From JAUIAI01 sp045106815 (GTDB lineage Bacteria; Pseudomonadota; Gammaproteobacteria; Burkholderiales; Burkholderiaceae_E): a DNA stretch of 64,000 bases. The translations under genes were made by a program, and so were the position numbers. The notes beneath the pieces were generated by a model. That model was not told where the DNA came from. It saw nothing but the letters and a program-made list of their open reading frames with translations, and made no database searches. The DNA lies in NCBI GenBank assembly GCA_045106815.1, contig JBGCFG010000023.1:1-64000 (forward strand). Reading direction: 5' to 3'. Each line of letters starts with the position of its first letter. Position 1 is the first letter of the stretch. Positions 25,167 to 34,018 of this stretch are shown in pieces.

Positions 25167-25631
25167 TCACTTGGGCAGCATCACCGTGTCAATGCTGTGG
25201 ACGACACCATTGCTTGCAGCAATATCGGCCTTGACGATTTTGGCGTTCTCAACTCGCGTGTCACCTTTGGTTGAGATTGTCAGGTCGAGCCCCTGCACCG
25301 TTTTAACGGGCCCATCTTTCAGTTCACTTTTCATTTGTTTACCGGGTAGGACATGGTAAGCAATCAAAATCTGCAGGGTACGTCTATCTTGCATCAGCGC
25401 GTTCAGTTCCTGCTCAGGTAGCTTTTCGAATGCTTCGTCTGTTGGAGCGAATAGTGTGTAGGGGCCTTGTTTGCTGAGCGCTTCAGTCAGACCGGCCGCG
25501 TCTACCGCTTTGATGAAAGTGGTGAACTGGCCGCTGGCCGTCGCTGCCTCAAGTAGGTTTTGCGTACTGGCCTTGGCGTTAATAGCCAATACCATCAGAC
25601 TGGCAACGAAAATTGAAAGTAGCTGCTTCAT
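25167..25631 (-). CDS. secreted fasciclin (FAS1) domain protein
   Basis: A 154-residue protein with a signal peptide (residues 1-21) and a single FAS1 domain. The family motifs are present: FTTFIKAVDAAGLTEALSKQGPYTLFAPTDEAF (H1-like region) and GVVHSIDTVMLP at the C-terminus. Such proteins are exported and act in adhesion or cell-surface interactions. The start is the ATG at 25631, with GGAG 7 nt upstream; the longer frame to 25658 is not supported. It stands alone, convergent with the degenerate GGDEF gene. Confidence 0.9.
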   Translation of the reverse strand: MKQLLSIFVASLMVLAINAKASTQNLLEAATASGQFTTFIKAVDAAGLTEALSKQGPYTLFAPTDEAFEKLPEQELNALMQDRRTLQILIAYHVLPGKQMKSELKDGPVKTVQGLDLTISTKGDTRVENAKIVKADIAASNGVVHSIDTVMLPK

Positions 25632-25678
25632 ACGGATTCTCCAGATAACTGACGTCACAACGCCGGAACGGTCTATGC

Positions 25679-25698
25679 TGCGTCGATACCGCGACGCA
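25679..25698. promoter_or_regulatory. inverted repeat upstream of fasciclin gene
   Basis: TGCGTCG-N6-CGACGCA forms a perfect 7-bp inverted repeat about 48 nt before the fasciclin ATG (minus strand). It could be an operator. The surrounding 25632-25868 stretch holds nothing else I can identify. Confidence 0.35.
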
Positions 25699-25868
25699 AG
25701 CAGTGAGCAGACGATCCAAGCTGTAAAAGCTTAAATGTGGATACACTGCAGCAGCAGCCGATGGCCTGAAGGCAAGACACGGGCGCCTGGTTCAATATAT
25801 GCGCGAGAAAACGGCTCAAATGACTTGCTTGCCTGCTAACGACTTACGACACTCATCAGGAATGACCA

Positions 25869-27578
25869 GTGGCCAGAATTTTGCCGGGGAACTGGAAAAC
25901 GCCCAACGCAACCCCGAGAGCGGCGCGCGTTGCTGAGACGCTTACAGTTCTTGAACGCAACTTACCGAAGCACATCACCGTGTTTCACGGTGTGCATTGG
26001 AGTCGGCTCGACAATGGTCTGGCGGGGATTGGTGATATTGATTTCATCGCCCTGTCTGCACAGGGCTCGCTGCTGCTGGTTGAGCAAAAGTCGGGATGGC
26101 TATCTGAAACCGAGCAGGGTCTGGCCAAGCGGTATCGCGGTAAGACGGTCACTATTCAGGTTCACCTTGATCAGACGATTGCCGCACTTCGGCATCGTCT
26201 GAAGCCGCTTAACCTGCAGTCCGATGTTGCGATCAGCTATCTGCTTTTCTGTCCGGACTACACCATAAAAAGTGCTGCGACCGCCGGACTTGATGAGTTG
26301 CAGATTGTCGATAGCCAGTCTCGTGGCGAATTGAGTAGTCGAATCGTCTCGCTTCTCGATAGCCTGGATCGTCAGGCTCAGGACTCGGGCAGTGATGCGC
26401 CCAGGCTGCATCGGTTTCTAGCCAATGAACTTGAACTGGTGCCTGATGCGAGCGCCCTGGTCGGACGTGCCAATGAATTGTTTACCCGCATGTCTGACGG
26501 GTTAGCCACGTGGGCGCGTCGTTTTGATATTTCCCCGTTTCGACTGCGGGTCACTGCGACCGCCGGCTCGGGCAAAACGCAATTGGCTCTTGCGCTGATT
26601 GCGCAGGCGCATGACGAGGACAGGCGCGTCTTGTACGTTTGCTTTAATCGTCCGTTGGCAGATCATATTCATGCCGCCGTACCTGATGGCGCATTGGTCT
26701 ACACCTACCATCAGTGGTGTCAGCATCGCATCCGCGCCGCGAATGAGCCTATCGATTTCTCACAGCCCGCAGTGTTTGACTGGCTGGCCGAGCGGTCCGC
26801 TCAGCTTGAGCTGACAGACGCTGATGCGACCGATTGCCTGATCATTGACGAGGGCCAGGATTTTTCGCCGCAATGGCGCGATGATTTGTTTAGATGTGTC
26901 AGCAAGCCGGGCGGACAAATCTGGTGGCTCGAAGATCCGATGCAAAACCTCTATGACCGACCGGTTGCCGCACCGCATGATTGGCCCAAGTTGTCTGCGA
27001 TGGTGAACTATCGCAGCCCGCACGCAATTGTTGATTTTCTGAATCGGCATTTGATGATTGATCATCAGATACAGGGTGCAGGGCCTATGGTCGGTCGCGA
27101 GATAGAGTGCCTAACCTATCGCGACGCGGAGGGGCTTCAGACTCAAACAAAACAGGCAATCAGTTTCGCACTGCGAGCGGGGTTCCGTCGTGAAGATATT
27201 GTCGTGATCACGATGGTCGGGATCGCGCGATCGACTCTGTTGAACCGACCGGCGCTGGGGCCTCATCGATTCAAAGCATTTCGCGGCAAGTACGATTTGT
27301 TTGGCAATCCAGAGTACACCGATGGTGATGTGCTCATTGACACTGTGTACCGGTTCAAGGGCCAAAGCGCACCGTGCATCATCCTAACCGAACTAGACTT
27401 CGAAACGCTTGACGATGCTGCCAGGCGTAAGCTCTTCGTCGGCATGACGCGGGCGTCAATGCATTTGTTGCTGGTCATGACAGAGCGTGCGGCGCGTGGC
27501 CTGGGCATTTCGCCTACCCGGGGGGCTGGTGATGATTCAGGTGCGGATGATTCATCGCAATCCGTTACATCCGCTTAG
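25869..27578 (+). CDS. NERD nuclease-related domain fused to UvrD/Rep-like helicase
   Basis: A 569-residue DNA/RNA-processing protein. Residues 30-125 form a NERD domain, a PD-(D/E)XK-like fold (GIGDIDFIALSAQGSLLLVEQKSG contains the GxxDxD...ExK pattern). Residues 220-545 form a superfamily 1 helicase-like ATPase: Walker A TATAGSGKTQ, motif II CLIIDEGQDF, VNYRSP, and motif VI KLFVGMTRASMHLLLVMTE. The start is a GTG at 25869 with AGGA upstream; no in-frame ATG is near. It stands alone. Such NERD-helicases occur in DNA repair or anti-phage contexts, but nothing around it here is a defence gene, so the role is open. Confidence 0.85.
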   Translation: MARILPGNWKTPNATPRAARVAETLTVLERNLPKHITVFHGVHWSRLDNGLAGIGDIDFIALSAQGSLLLVEQKSGWLSETEQGLAKRYRGKTVTIQVHLDQTIAALRHRLKPLNLQSDVAISYLLFCPDYTIKSAATAGLDELQIVDSQSRGELSSRIVSLLDSLDRQAQDSGSDAPRLHRFLANELELVPDASALVGRANELFTRMSDGLATWARRFDISPFRLRVTATAGSGKTQLALALIAQAHDEDRRVLYVCFNRPLADHIHAAVPDGALVYTYHQWCQHRIRAANEPIDFSQPAVFDWLAERSAQLELTDADATDCLIIDEGQDFSPQWRDDLFRCVSKPGGQIWWLEDPMQNLYDRPVAAPHDWPKLSAMVNYRSPHAIVDFLNRHLMIDHQIQGAGPMVGREIECLTYRDAEGLQTQTKQAISFALRAGFRREDIVVITMVGIARSTLLNRPALGPHRFKAFRGKYDLFGNPEYTDGDVLIDTVYRFKGQSAPCIILTELDFETLDDAARRKLFVGMTRASMHLLLVMTERAARGLGISPTRGAGDDSGADDSSQSVTSA

Positions 27579-27652
27579 AAAGCTCTGTCCTCCAATTGCC
27601 GCTTTTATCGTTATTGTGAAGGTAACCCTACTGATTCGAGAGCGAGCTATTC

Positions 27653-28081
27653 ATGACAAAAACAGTCCTGCCACTGAAGCGACTGCGGGCGATATGTCTG
27701 GCTGGCGCAGCACTCGTTTTATCAGGCTGCGTCGTTTTACCGGCCGATACAGTCATTTATGACGACGATGAGGTAATTGATAGTTCTCCTGACGGCGCAC
27801 CTGACGTCGTCATCATTGATCGTGGCCCCGTCTATGTGCCGCCACCTCCTGTGTTTTGGCATGACTCGCACTGGGGCCATCGCCATCGTTACCGCCACCG
27901 CTACCGGCATGGATATCGTGACGGCCGTCGGCCGCGCGGGCGCAGCGGCGCTCGATGGGAGGGCCGTCAGGGTCGCAGAGGCGTGGAGCGAGGTGCCCGT
28001 CAGCGGAGTGGGGAGTTTCGAGGCCGCGTCCGTTCTAACGCCCGGTCACCAGGGTCAAGACCGCCCGTTTTCACCAAATAG
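27653..28081 (+). CDS. His/Arg-rich lipoprotein, hypothetical
   Basis: A 142-residue predicted lipoprotein. The signal peptide has a lipobox (VLSGC, Cys25). The mature protein has an acidic stretch (YDDDEVIDSSPDG), a proline/valine segment (VYVPPPPVFWHD) and a long tail rich in His, Arg and Gly (WGHRHRYRHRYRHGYRDG). The His-rich part may bind metal. The tail is of low complexity with few hydrophobic residues, which is unlike its neighbours. No family is recognised; YXWGXW-type lipoproteins look similar in composition. It stands between the NERD-helicase and a palindromic promoter region. Confidence 0.7.
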   Translation: MTKTVLPLKRLRAICLAGAALVLSGCVVLPADTVIYDDDEVIDSSPDGAPDVVIIDRGPVYVPPPPVFWHDSHWGHRHRYRHRYRHGYRDGRRPRGRSGARWEGRQGRRGVERGARQRSGEFRGRVRSNARSPGSRPPVFTK

Positions 28082-28124
28082 AGGCGTGTCGACTCAGTTG
28101 GCATCGATGCTTATTCACCCCTCC

Positions 28125-28140
28125 TAGTCCCTAGGGACTA
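28125..28140. promoter_or_regulatory. 16-bp perfect palindrome, candidate operator
   Basis: TAGTCCCTAGGGACTA is fully palindromic and is followed by CGGGTATTCCCTAGG, which repeats the CCCTAGG core at 28149-28155. It lies about 170-185 nt before the GlcG-like gene at 28310. A related sequence (GGGTAG-N4-CTACCC followed by CCCCTAGG) is found at 16568-16588. LuxR/NarL-type factors are the likely class of binder, but this is inference. Confidence 0.55.
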
Positions 28141-28309
28141 CGGGTATTCCCTAGGTGATCTACGCTCCTGGCAATGGCGTTGATGAGAGATCGGCTGCCC
28201 ATTCCATTTTGCCGACTTTGAGCCCCTGTGGAGCGTGCATCGGATGGGTTCATCGGGGCTTGCTTCGCCTACAATGCCAGCTCCGTTTTTCATCCCCGCT
28301 GGATACGCA

Positions 28310-28732
28310 ATGGCTGTCACCCGTAAAACCCTCGCTCTCACTCACGATGGCGCTATGAAGATGCTGGCTGCCGGTATCGAGAAGGCGACTGAGATTGGCC
28401 AGCCGCAGTGCATCGTGATTGTGGACGCGAGCGGCGAGACGCTGGCGCAGCTCCGCATGACCGGCGCTAAATTCATCAGCCTTAAGAGCGCCCGCACCAA
28501 AGCGCGTACAGCGGCATCTAACCGGGCGCCGTCGGCATTGGTGCCCGAGAGTTTCCGCACACCGATTGCCTTCGCGACCCAGGGCGAGGTGACCGGCATC
28601 GGCGGCGGCCTCCCGATCATCATCGATGACGAGGTCATTGGCGGCGTTGGCATTGGATCGGGTTCGGCCGATCAAGACATGGCTGTCGCGAATGCCGCGC
28701 TAGTCGCTATTGGCGCCCAGACATTCGAATGA
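28310..28732 (+). CDS. GlcG/HbpS-type heme-binding-like protein (DUF336)
   Basis: A 140-residue protein of the GlcG/HbpS family. Family motifs present are IGQPQCIVIVDASGETLAQLRMTGAKFISLKSARTKARTA and GGLPIIIDDEVIGGVGIGSGSADQDMAVANAAL. Members bind heme or corrinoid and are often next to oxidoreductase or dehalogenase genes. I start at the ATG at 28310; the frame runs further back to 28235, but similarity begins at the ATG. It lies 15 nt before the amidase gene, so the two are probably one operon, behind a palindromic promoter region. Confidence 0.85.
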   Translation: MAVTRKTLALTHDGAMKMLAAGIEKATEIGQPQCIVIVDASGETLAQLRMTGAKFISLKSARTKARTAASNRAPSALVPESFRTPIAFATQGEVTGIGGGLPIIIDDEVIGGVGIGSGSADQDMAVANAALVAIGAQTFE

Positions 28733-28747
28733 ATTCACGGCAAAACA

Positions 28748-29965
28748 ATGATTGAGCAAGACAGCGACGCGGCATATGCCCTGGTCCCGTACCCATCTGC
28801 GACGGTGAAGTCCGCTGCAGCAGGGCCCTTGTCGTCCTTGAGTTTTGGCGTAAAAGATTTGTTTGACGTAGCGGGGTATCCCACCGGCGTTGGTAACCCG
28901 ATGATGCTCGCTTTGCTCGGCGTGCGTGACCGTCACGCTCTGGTCGTGCAACAACTGCTTGATGCAGGTGCTCGCTTTGCGGGCAAGACTCATACGGAAG
29001 AGTTTGCATTTTCGATTGTCGGGTCGAACCAGCATTTCAGTACCCCAATCAATGGTGCGGCGCCGGACCGATATGCTGGTGGATCATCATCAGGGTCAGC
29101 CGCAGCCGTAAGTAACGGACTGGTTGATTTTGCGCTGGGCACTGACACTGGCGGATCAGTCAGAGCGCCGGCGAGCCACTGTAACCTGTACGGAATTCGG
29201 CCAACGCACGGCGCCATTAGCTTGAATGGCTGCTGGGATTTAGCACCGAGCTTCGATACCTGTGGTTTCTTCGCGCGCGATCTCGCAACGTTTTCGCGCG
29301 TGGCCCAGGTGCTACTGCCAGAGGCGCCCCATCCCGAAGCCCCGCGAGTATTGGTGGCCGAGGATATCTGGGCCCGGCTAGAGCCTGCTGTGATGGCTTC
29401 GCTAGCCCCTGCTCGCGACCGAGTACTCAGCGCCTTGCAAGCCCGAACGGGTCAAGCCGCCGGCTCGATTGAGCTGACCCAGAACTCGCTCGATTCGCTG
29501 ATCCACGCATTCAGATCAATGCAATCAACCCAGGCCTGGGAGACAAACGGGCCTTTGATTGAAAAGTATCGAATTCCCGTGAGTGGTGGCGTAGCTGAGC
29601 GACTCTTTGCCGGGCGTGATATGCCCGAAGCAGACCGAGCGGCCGCGCAGATCTTCCAGCAACGCTACCGGGAATACATTTACAGCCAGTTGGCGGATGA
29701 CGGGGTCGTGGTTCTGCCAACTATGCATGATGTCTCGCCTTTGCGAACTGTCACTGACGAATCAGCGCTCACCGAATATCGCGGCAAGGCGTTGGAAATG
29801 ACTGCTGCGGCGAGTCTCGCGGGTTTGCCACAGATCACCCTGCCTCTGGCCTCTCACAACGGTGCGCCCATTGGGCTATCCCTGCTCGGGCCAGCCGGAT
29901 CAGATCGGTGGCTGATTGAATTGGCTGAGCATATTGAATTGTCCGGATTGCTCCCCGACGCTTGA
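28748..29965 (+). CDS. amidase (amidase signature family)
   Basis: A 405-residue amidase-signature enzyme. The catalytic Ser-cisSer-Lys set is visible: Lys in SFGVKDLFDVAG (about residue 36), cis-Ser in GGSSSGSAAAVSNG and nucleophile Ser in LGTDTGGSVRAPASHC. It hydrolyses an amide to acid plus ammonia; the substrate is not determined. The chain is at the shorter end for the family. It sits 15 nt after a GlcG-like gene. Relatives are often annotated as aspartyl/glutamyl-tRNA amidotransferase subunit A-like or indoleacetamide hydrolase, but there are no GatB/C genes here, so it is a stand-alone amidase. Confidence 0.88.
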   Translation: MIEQDSDAAYALVPYPSATVKSAAAGPLSSLSFGVKDLFDVAGYPTGVGNPMMLALLGVRDRHALVVQQLLDAGARFAGKTHTEEFAFSIVGSNQHFSTPINGAAPDRYAGGSSSGSAAAVSNGLVDFALGTDTGGSVRAPASHCNLYGIRPTHGAISLNGCWDLAPSFDTCGFFARDLATFSRVAQVLLPEAPHPEAPRVLVAEDIWARLEPAVMASLAPARDRVLSALQARTGQAAGSIELTQNSLDSLIHAFRSMQSTQAWETNGPLIEKYRIPVSGGVAERLFAGRDMPEADRAAAQIFQQRYREYIYSQLADDGVVVLPTMHDVSPLRTVTDESALTEYRGKALEMTAAASLAGLPQITLPLASHNGAPIGLSLLGPAGSDRWLIELAEHIELSGLLPDA

Positions 29966-30141
29966 AGCTGCGCCTCGCAAATCAAGGCGCCCCCCATCCC
30001 AAGATTCCCTAATTCCTCAATTGCCAGGAGACGCTCTGTAACCTTGCGTGCCCGAGTGCGCTGCCACGGCAGGTGGGAGGCAGGTTACCATTACCTCAGT
30101 GGGGTGATGTCGTCCCGCTAGGCCGGAAAGGAACGAGCGCT

Positions 30142-30795
30142 ATGTCAGATCAGCAGTTGCCCGAATCAGTTGTGCAGGACGATCCACAGTCAGCAAGCGA
30201 GCCAGATGCCGGACCGGTGCGATTTGTGGTTGTCATGGGGGTTGCCGGAAGCGGTAAGACCACTATTGGGCAGGCTCTTTCCGAGGCGCTCAACACCACG
30301 TTTATCGATGGCGACGACTACCATCCGCGCGCCAATGTCGAAAAAATGGATCGTGGTGAGGCCCTTGCTGATCACGACCGCTGGCCCTGGTTGAACTTGG
30401 TGATGGGGGCAATGCGGGGTCATGTGGCCCGCAACGAGCAGCAAATTCGCAAGGCTGGTGGGCGAAGTGCGGCGAATGCGCCCGGTTGCTCGGTAGCGGC
30501 TTGTACGTCTTTGCGCCGCCCTTATCGCGACTTCATGACAGAAGCTGCGGGTGAGCCGATATTCTTTGCCCACCTTCATGGTGCCCGCGAAATCATGCAT
30601 CGACGCCTGATGGAAAAGGAAGACCATTTCATGCCGGCGCAACAACTCGATACCCAGCTGGCCACTTTGGAACATCTAGGGCCGAATGAATTTGGGCTTA
30701 CGGTTGATGTGGGGCTTCCGGTTGAAGACATCGTGCGTCAGCTTGTCAGTGAAATCCGGGCCACCGACATCACCAGAGAAAAAGCACCTGCCTGA
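30142..30795 (+). CDS. gntK: gluconokinase (GntK-like)
   Basis: A 217-residue kinase with the gluconokinase pattern. The P-loop is VMGVAGSGKTTIG (about residues 34-46), followed by FIDGDDYHPRANVEKM and the DRWPWL motif, and later ACTSLRRPYRDF and HLHGAREIMHRRLMEKEDHFMPAQQL. It phosphorylates gluconate to 6-phosphogluconate. Compared with E. coli GntK there is a roughly 16-residue insertion before ACTSL, and the usual CSAL is CTSL. The start is the ATG at 30142 with AGGA upstream; the longer frame begins at 30073. It stands alone, with a hairpin after it. Confidence 0.88.
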   Translation: MSDQQLPESVVQDDPQSASEPDAGPVRFVVVMGVAGSGKTTIGQALSEALNTTFIDGDDYHPRANVEKMDRGEALADHDRWPWLNLVMGAMRGHVARNEQQIRKAGGRSAANAPGCSVAACTSLRRPYRDFMTEAAGEPIFFAHLHGAREIMHRRLMEKEDHFMPAQQLDTQLATLEHLGPNEFGLTVDVGLPVEDIVRQLVSEIRATDITREKAPA

Positions 30796-30820
30796 CCGCC
30801 AGATCAGTCGGACGCCGCCG

Positions 30821-30843
30821 CGTTGCGTCGTTCTGACGCAACG
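30821..30843 (+). terminator. hairpin after gluconokinase, possible terminator
   Basis: CGTTGCGTC (30821-30829) pairs with GACGCAACG (30835-30843) with a 5-nt loop. It is a strong 9-bp stem 25 nt after the stop, but no T-run follows, so intrinsic termination is uncertain. The rest of 30796-31044 shows no gene. Confidence 0.4.
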
Positions 30844-31044
30844 GCCTGTCTTGGCCGATTGTAGAATCTGGATATAGAAAGTCATTATTTCTCAATTACT
30901 TACGAGTGCGTTTCGCGAATTTTGGTAGGCGGAATATGCCACTGGTCGGGTAGTGTGTTTCCGGGCTGGATATGGTCCCACTGGCCGCCTACACTCGGCG
31001 GACACAGCCTTATTTCCTGATCGCAATTGCCGAGCTAGCGCCCA

Positions 31045-31560
31045 TTGGCTTCACCGTCTAATCACCAACATCTGCAAGCCGCTTTGAAGTCGACAGCGCT
31101 GCAGCAAGAGCGTGTCGACCCCGCCGCGGCATCGATGTTTGCCGCCCTGCAGGCGGCCCTGACGGCAGAGGGTTTGCCGACCGACGACGTACACGAACCA
31201 GGGCGACAGTTTTTTGCCTACTTGAATGACCGGCAGGCTTTGACTGGCTTTGGCGGCTTTGAGATTCATGGTGAGCACGCACTGGTGCGCTCGATCGTTG
31301 TATTGCCCGGACATCGTGGCCAGGGCCTGGTGTGGTCTATCGTGCCAATGGTGCTGGAACAAGCCGCGCTGGCTGGTGCCAAGCATGCCTGGTTGCTGAC
31401 AGAAGGGGCTTCACAGGTGTTTAATCGCCTTGGATTTGAAGCGGCTGATCGTGAGAACGTCCCGCCTGCCATCGGTCAGACTCGCCAGTTTCGTCAGCTA
31501 TGCGGTGAGACGGCCACTCTGATGCACAAGCCGCTTAAGGCGGCTGCGCTGTCAGCTTAA
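31045..31560 (+). CDS. GNAT-family N-acetyltransferase, ArsN2-like
   Basis: A protein of about 171 residues with a GNAT fold. The acetyl-CoA loop is VRSIVVLPGHRGQGLVWSIV. The order LTAEGLPTDD at the N-terminus, ALTGFGGFEIHGEHALVRS, TEGASQVFNRLGFEAADRENVPPAI and QFRQLCGETATLMHKPL at the C-terminus follows the ArsN2 group, which is linked with arsenic resistance. No ars genes are near, so its substrate here may differ. The start is uncertain: I use the TTG at 31045 because the next in-frame ATG would cut the first conserved segment. It is convergent with the DMT permease gene. Confidence 0.75.
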   Translation: MASPSNHQHLQAALKSTALQQERVDPAAASMFAALQAALTAEGLPTDDVHEPGRQFFAYLNDRQALTGFGGFEIHGEHALVRSIVVLPGHRGQGLVWSIVPMVLEQAALAGAKHAWLLTEGASQVFNRLGFEAADRENVPPAIGQTRQFRQLCGETATLMHKPLKAAALSA

Positions 31561-31570
31561 AACTGCCCAC

Positions 31571-32470
31571 TCACGCCTGAGCAGCAGCCCGATTGGCTCG
31601 TTTCGACTCAACCCGGGCCAGCCAGACCGAGGCTGCCACGATAACCATACCGCCAAGCAATGCCGTCTTGCTTGGTTCATTCCCGAAGATCGCAAGCCCG
31701 AGCAGGGAAGACCAGATCAGATCGAGAAATCTGACTGGCTGTACCGCTGAAATATCAGCCAGGTAAAACGCGCGCGTAAAGCACCAGTGCGCCGCTGTTC
31801 CGAGCGCGCCGCATAGGGCCAGGATCAACCATTGCGTTTGGTCAGGCGTTACCCAGAAGTAAAGCGCTACCGGGAGGGTCAATACAGTCACCACAATGTT
31901 TTGCCACGTAACCAGTGTGTCGCTTGATTCATCGCGGGTCAGGGCTTTGGTGAGCAAGAATGCGGTCGCAAACAGAGGAGCTGCCCCCAGCATGACCAGG
32001 CTCCATATGCCGGCGCCATCAGACAGCGTGAGATGGGGCCACAGCACGATGCCAACGCCGGCAAACCCTGCAAAAGCACCCAGCCAACGGGTTGCGCTCA
32101 CCTGTTCGCCAAGGAACACTGCTGCGCCCATGAGCACAAAAAAGGGAGTTGTAAACATGATGGCCGTCATGTCTGCCAGGGGCATATGTGGCAGCGCGAG
32201 GAAGAACAGCGCCAGCGCGAGTGTCTGGGCAAGACCTCTCCAGCACTGACCGCTCAGATTCTTCGGCCACAAGCGTTTCACCGGCCCCCGAAAAATGATC
32301 GGCATGAGCGCAAAGAATCCAAAGAAGTAGCGTAGAAACTGCGCCTGCAATGGATCCATTTGCTGGGTCATCAACCGCATTAGGCCGTTCATGATGGCCA
32401 GGACAAGACCGCCCAGTGCCATCCAGGCAATACCGCGAACAACCGTGGTACCCGCGCTGACCTGGGTCAT
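31571..32470 (-). CDS. DMT superfamily permease (EamA domains)
   Basis: A 299-residue inner-membrane protein with about ten helices in two EamA repeats (about residues 8-140 and 152-285). The first repeat shows FLRYFFGFFALMPI and MTAIMFTTPFFVLMGAAVFLGE; the second shows the matching ISAVQPVRFLDLIWSSLLGLAIFGNEP. It is the drug/metabolite exporter type; the substrate cannot be inferred. It stands convergent with the GNAT gene and downstream of the pnt genes on the same strand after a 73-nt gap with no clear terminator. Confidence 0.9.
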   Translation of the reverse strand: MTQVSAGTTVVRGIAWMALGGLVLAIMNGLMRLMTQQMDPLQAQFLRYFFGFFALMPIIFRGPVKRLWPKNLSGQCWRGLAQTLALALFFLALPHMPLADMTAIMFTTPFFVLMGAAVFLGEQVSATRWLGAFAGFAGVGIVLWPHLTLSDGAGIWSLVMLGAAPLFATAFLLTKALTRDESSDTLVTWQNIVVTVLTLPVALYFWVTPDQTQWLILALCGALGTAAHWCFTRAFYLADISAVQPVRFLDLIWSSLLGLAIFGNEPSKTALLGGMVIVAASVWLARVESKRANRAAAQA

Positions 32471-32543
32471 AGCACGGGCCGGCGATCAGATCGGGTAGTT
32501 CCGCTGACCTGCGGTGTTGGCAGCGGCTGGATTTTCAACAGTT

Positions 32544-33977
32544 TTAATCGAGCGACTTGACCATATCTTCAACGACTTTCTTCGCGTCGCCAAAGACCAT
32601 CATCGTCTTGTCCATGTAGAACAGCTCGTTGTCGAGACCGGCATAGCCAGAGGCCATGCTGCGTTTATTGACGATCACCTGAGTGGCCTTATAGGCCTCA
32701 AGAATGGGCATGCCAGCAATAGATGATTTCGGGTCTTTTGCGGCAGGGTTGACCACGTCATTAGCGCCGAGAACCAGCACGACATCGGTCTCGCCGAAGT
32801 CATTGTTGATCTCTTCCATTTCTTCCACCTGGTCGTACGGCACTTCAGCTTCAGCGAGCAGCACGTTCATGTGACCAGGCATTCGTCCGGCGACCGGGTG
32901 AATCGCATACCGAACGCGAACGCCTTTTTCGATCAGCTTGTCGGTCAATTCCTTGAGCGGATGCTGCGCACGAGCCACCGCAAGGCCGTAGCCGGGCACG
33001 ATGATCACTGAGTCTGAGTTACCGAGCATGAACGCGGCATCGTCTGACGAGCCTGTTTTAACAGGTCGCTGCTCACCACCGCCCTCGTCGCCGGCGGCCG
33101 CTTCACCGCCAAAACCGCCCAGAATCACATTAAAGAACGAGCGATTCATGGCTTTACACATGATGTAGGACAGGATTGCGCCCGATGAACCAACCAGCGA
33201 ACCTGCGACAATCAGCATGGGGTTGTTTAGCGAGAAGCCAATACCCGCTGCGGCCCAACCAGAGTAGCTGTTGAGCATCGACACCACTACCGGCATGTCG
33301 GCACCACCGATTGGAATAATGATCAGCACGCCGAGCACAAAGGCAATGATGGTCATCACAATAAACGGCAACCATGACTGGTCAATCGCGAACCAGATGC
33401 CACCGCCAATCATCACAATCGCCAGGAGCAGGTTCAGCAGATGCTGGCCTGCAAACGTGACTGGCTTACCCTGAAAAAGACGGAACTTGTATTTGCCAGA
33501 CAACTTGCCAAAAGCAATGACTGATCCGGAAAACGTAATTGCGCCAACAAAGGTACCGATAAACAACTCAATTCGGTTGCCAAGTGGGATCAGCTGACCC
33601 TCCTCAACAATATTGAACGCCCACGGCTCGGCGACGACGGCAATTGCAATAAACACCGCAGCCAGACCGATCATGGAGTGCATGAATGCCACGAGCTCTG
33701 GCATCTTCGTCATTTCGACGCGCTTGGCCATGACCGTGCCGATCGTGCCACCAACAAGCACGCCCACTGCCACCCAGATCATGCCGGTATTCGCGAGTTC
33801 TGGTGCGAGCTTGAAGATCAGCGCAATGGTGGTGAGGATCGCAATAGCCATCCCAACCATGCCAAAACCATTGCCAATGCGGGCGGTGGTTGGGTGAGAC
33901 AGACCCTTAAGTGCCTGGATGAAACACACCGAGGCAACCAAATAAAGCAGAACTACGACATCTAGACTGAGTGACAT
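32544..33977 (-). CDS. pntB: NAD(P) transhydrogenase subunit beta (PntB)
   Basis: A 477-residue membrane protein that, with PntAA and PntAB, transfers hydride between NADH and NADP+ using the proton gradient. The first two-thirds are membrane helices. The C-terminal NADP-binding domain III (about residues 300-477) has VIIVPGYGLAVARAQH, YAIHPVAGRMPGHMNVLLAEA, VLVLGANDVVNPAAKDPKSSIAGMPIL and KRSMASGYAGLDNELFY, all conserved. The ATG has AGGGA upstream. It is the last gene of the pntAA-pntAB-pntB operon. Confidence 0.96.
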   Translation of the reverse strand: MSLSLDVVVLLYLVASVCFIQALKGLSHPTTARIGNGFGMVGMAIAILTTIALIFKLAPELANTGMIWVAVGVLVGGTIGTVMAKRVEMTKMPELVAFMHSMIGLAAVFIAIAVVAEPWAFNIVEEGQLIPLGNRIELFIGTFVGAITFSGSVIAFGKLSGKYKFRLFQGKPVTFAGQHLLNLLLAIVMIGGGIWFAIDQSWLPFIVMTIIAFVLGVLIIIPIGGADMPVVVSMLNSYSGWAAAGIGFSLNNPMLIVAGSLVGSSGAILSYIMCKAMNRSFFNVILGGFGGEAAAGDEGGGEQRPVKTGSSDDAAFMLGNSDSVIIVPGYGLAVARAQHPLKELTDKLIEKGVRVRYAIHPVAGRMPGHMNVLLAEAEVPYDQVEEMEEINNDFGETDVVLVLGANDVVNPAAKDPKSSIAGMPILEAYKATQVIVNKRSMASGYAGLDNELFYMDKTMMVFGDAKKVVEDMVKSLD

Positions 33978-34018
33978 GAATTTTCCCTGTTAGCCGTACG
34001 GCAGTGAGACCGTCGCGG

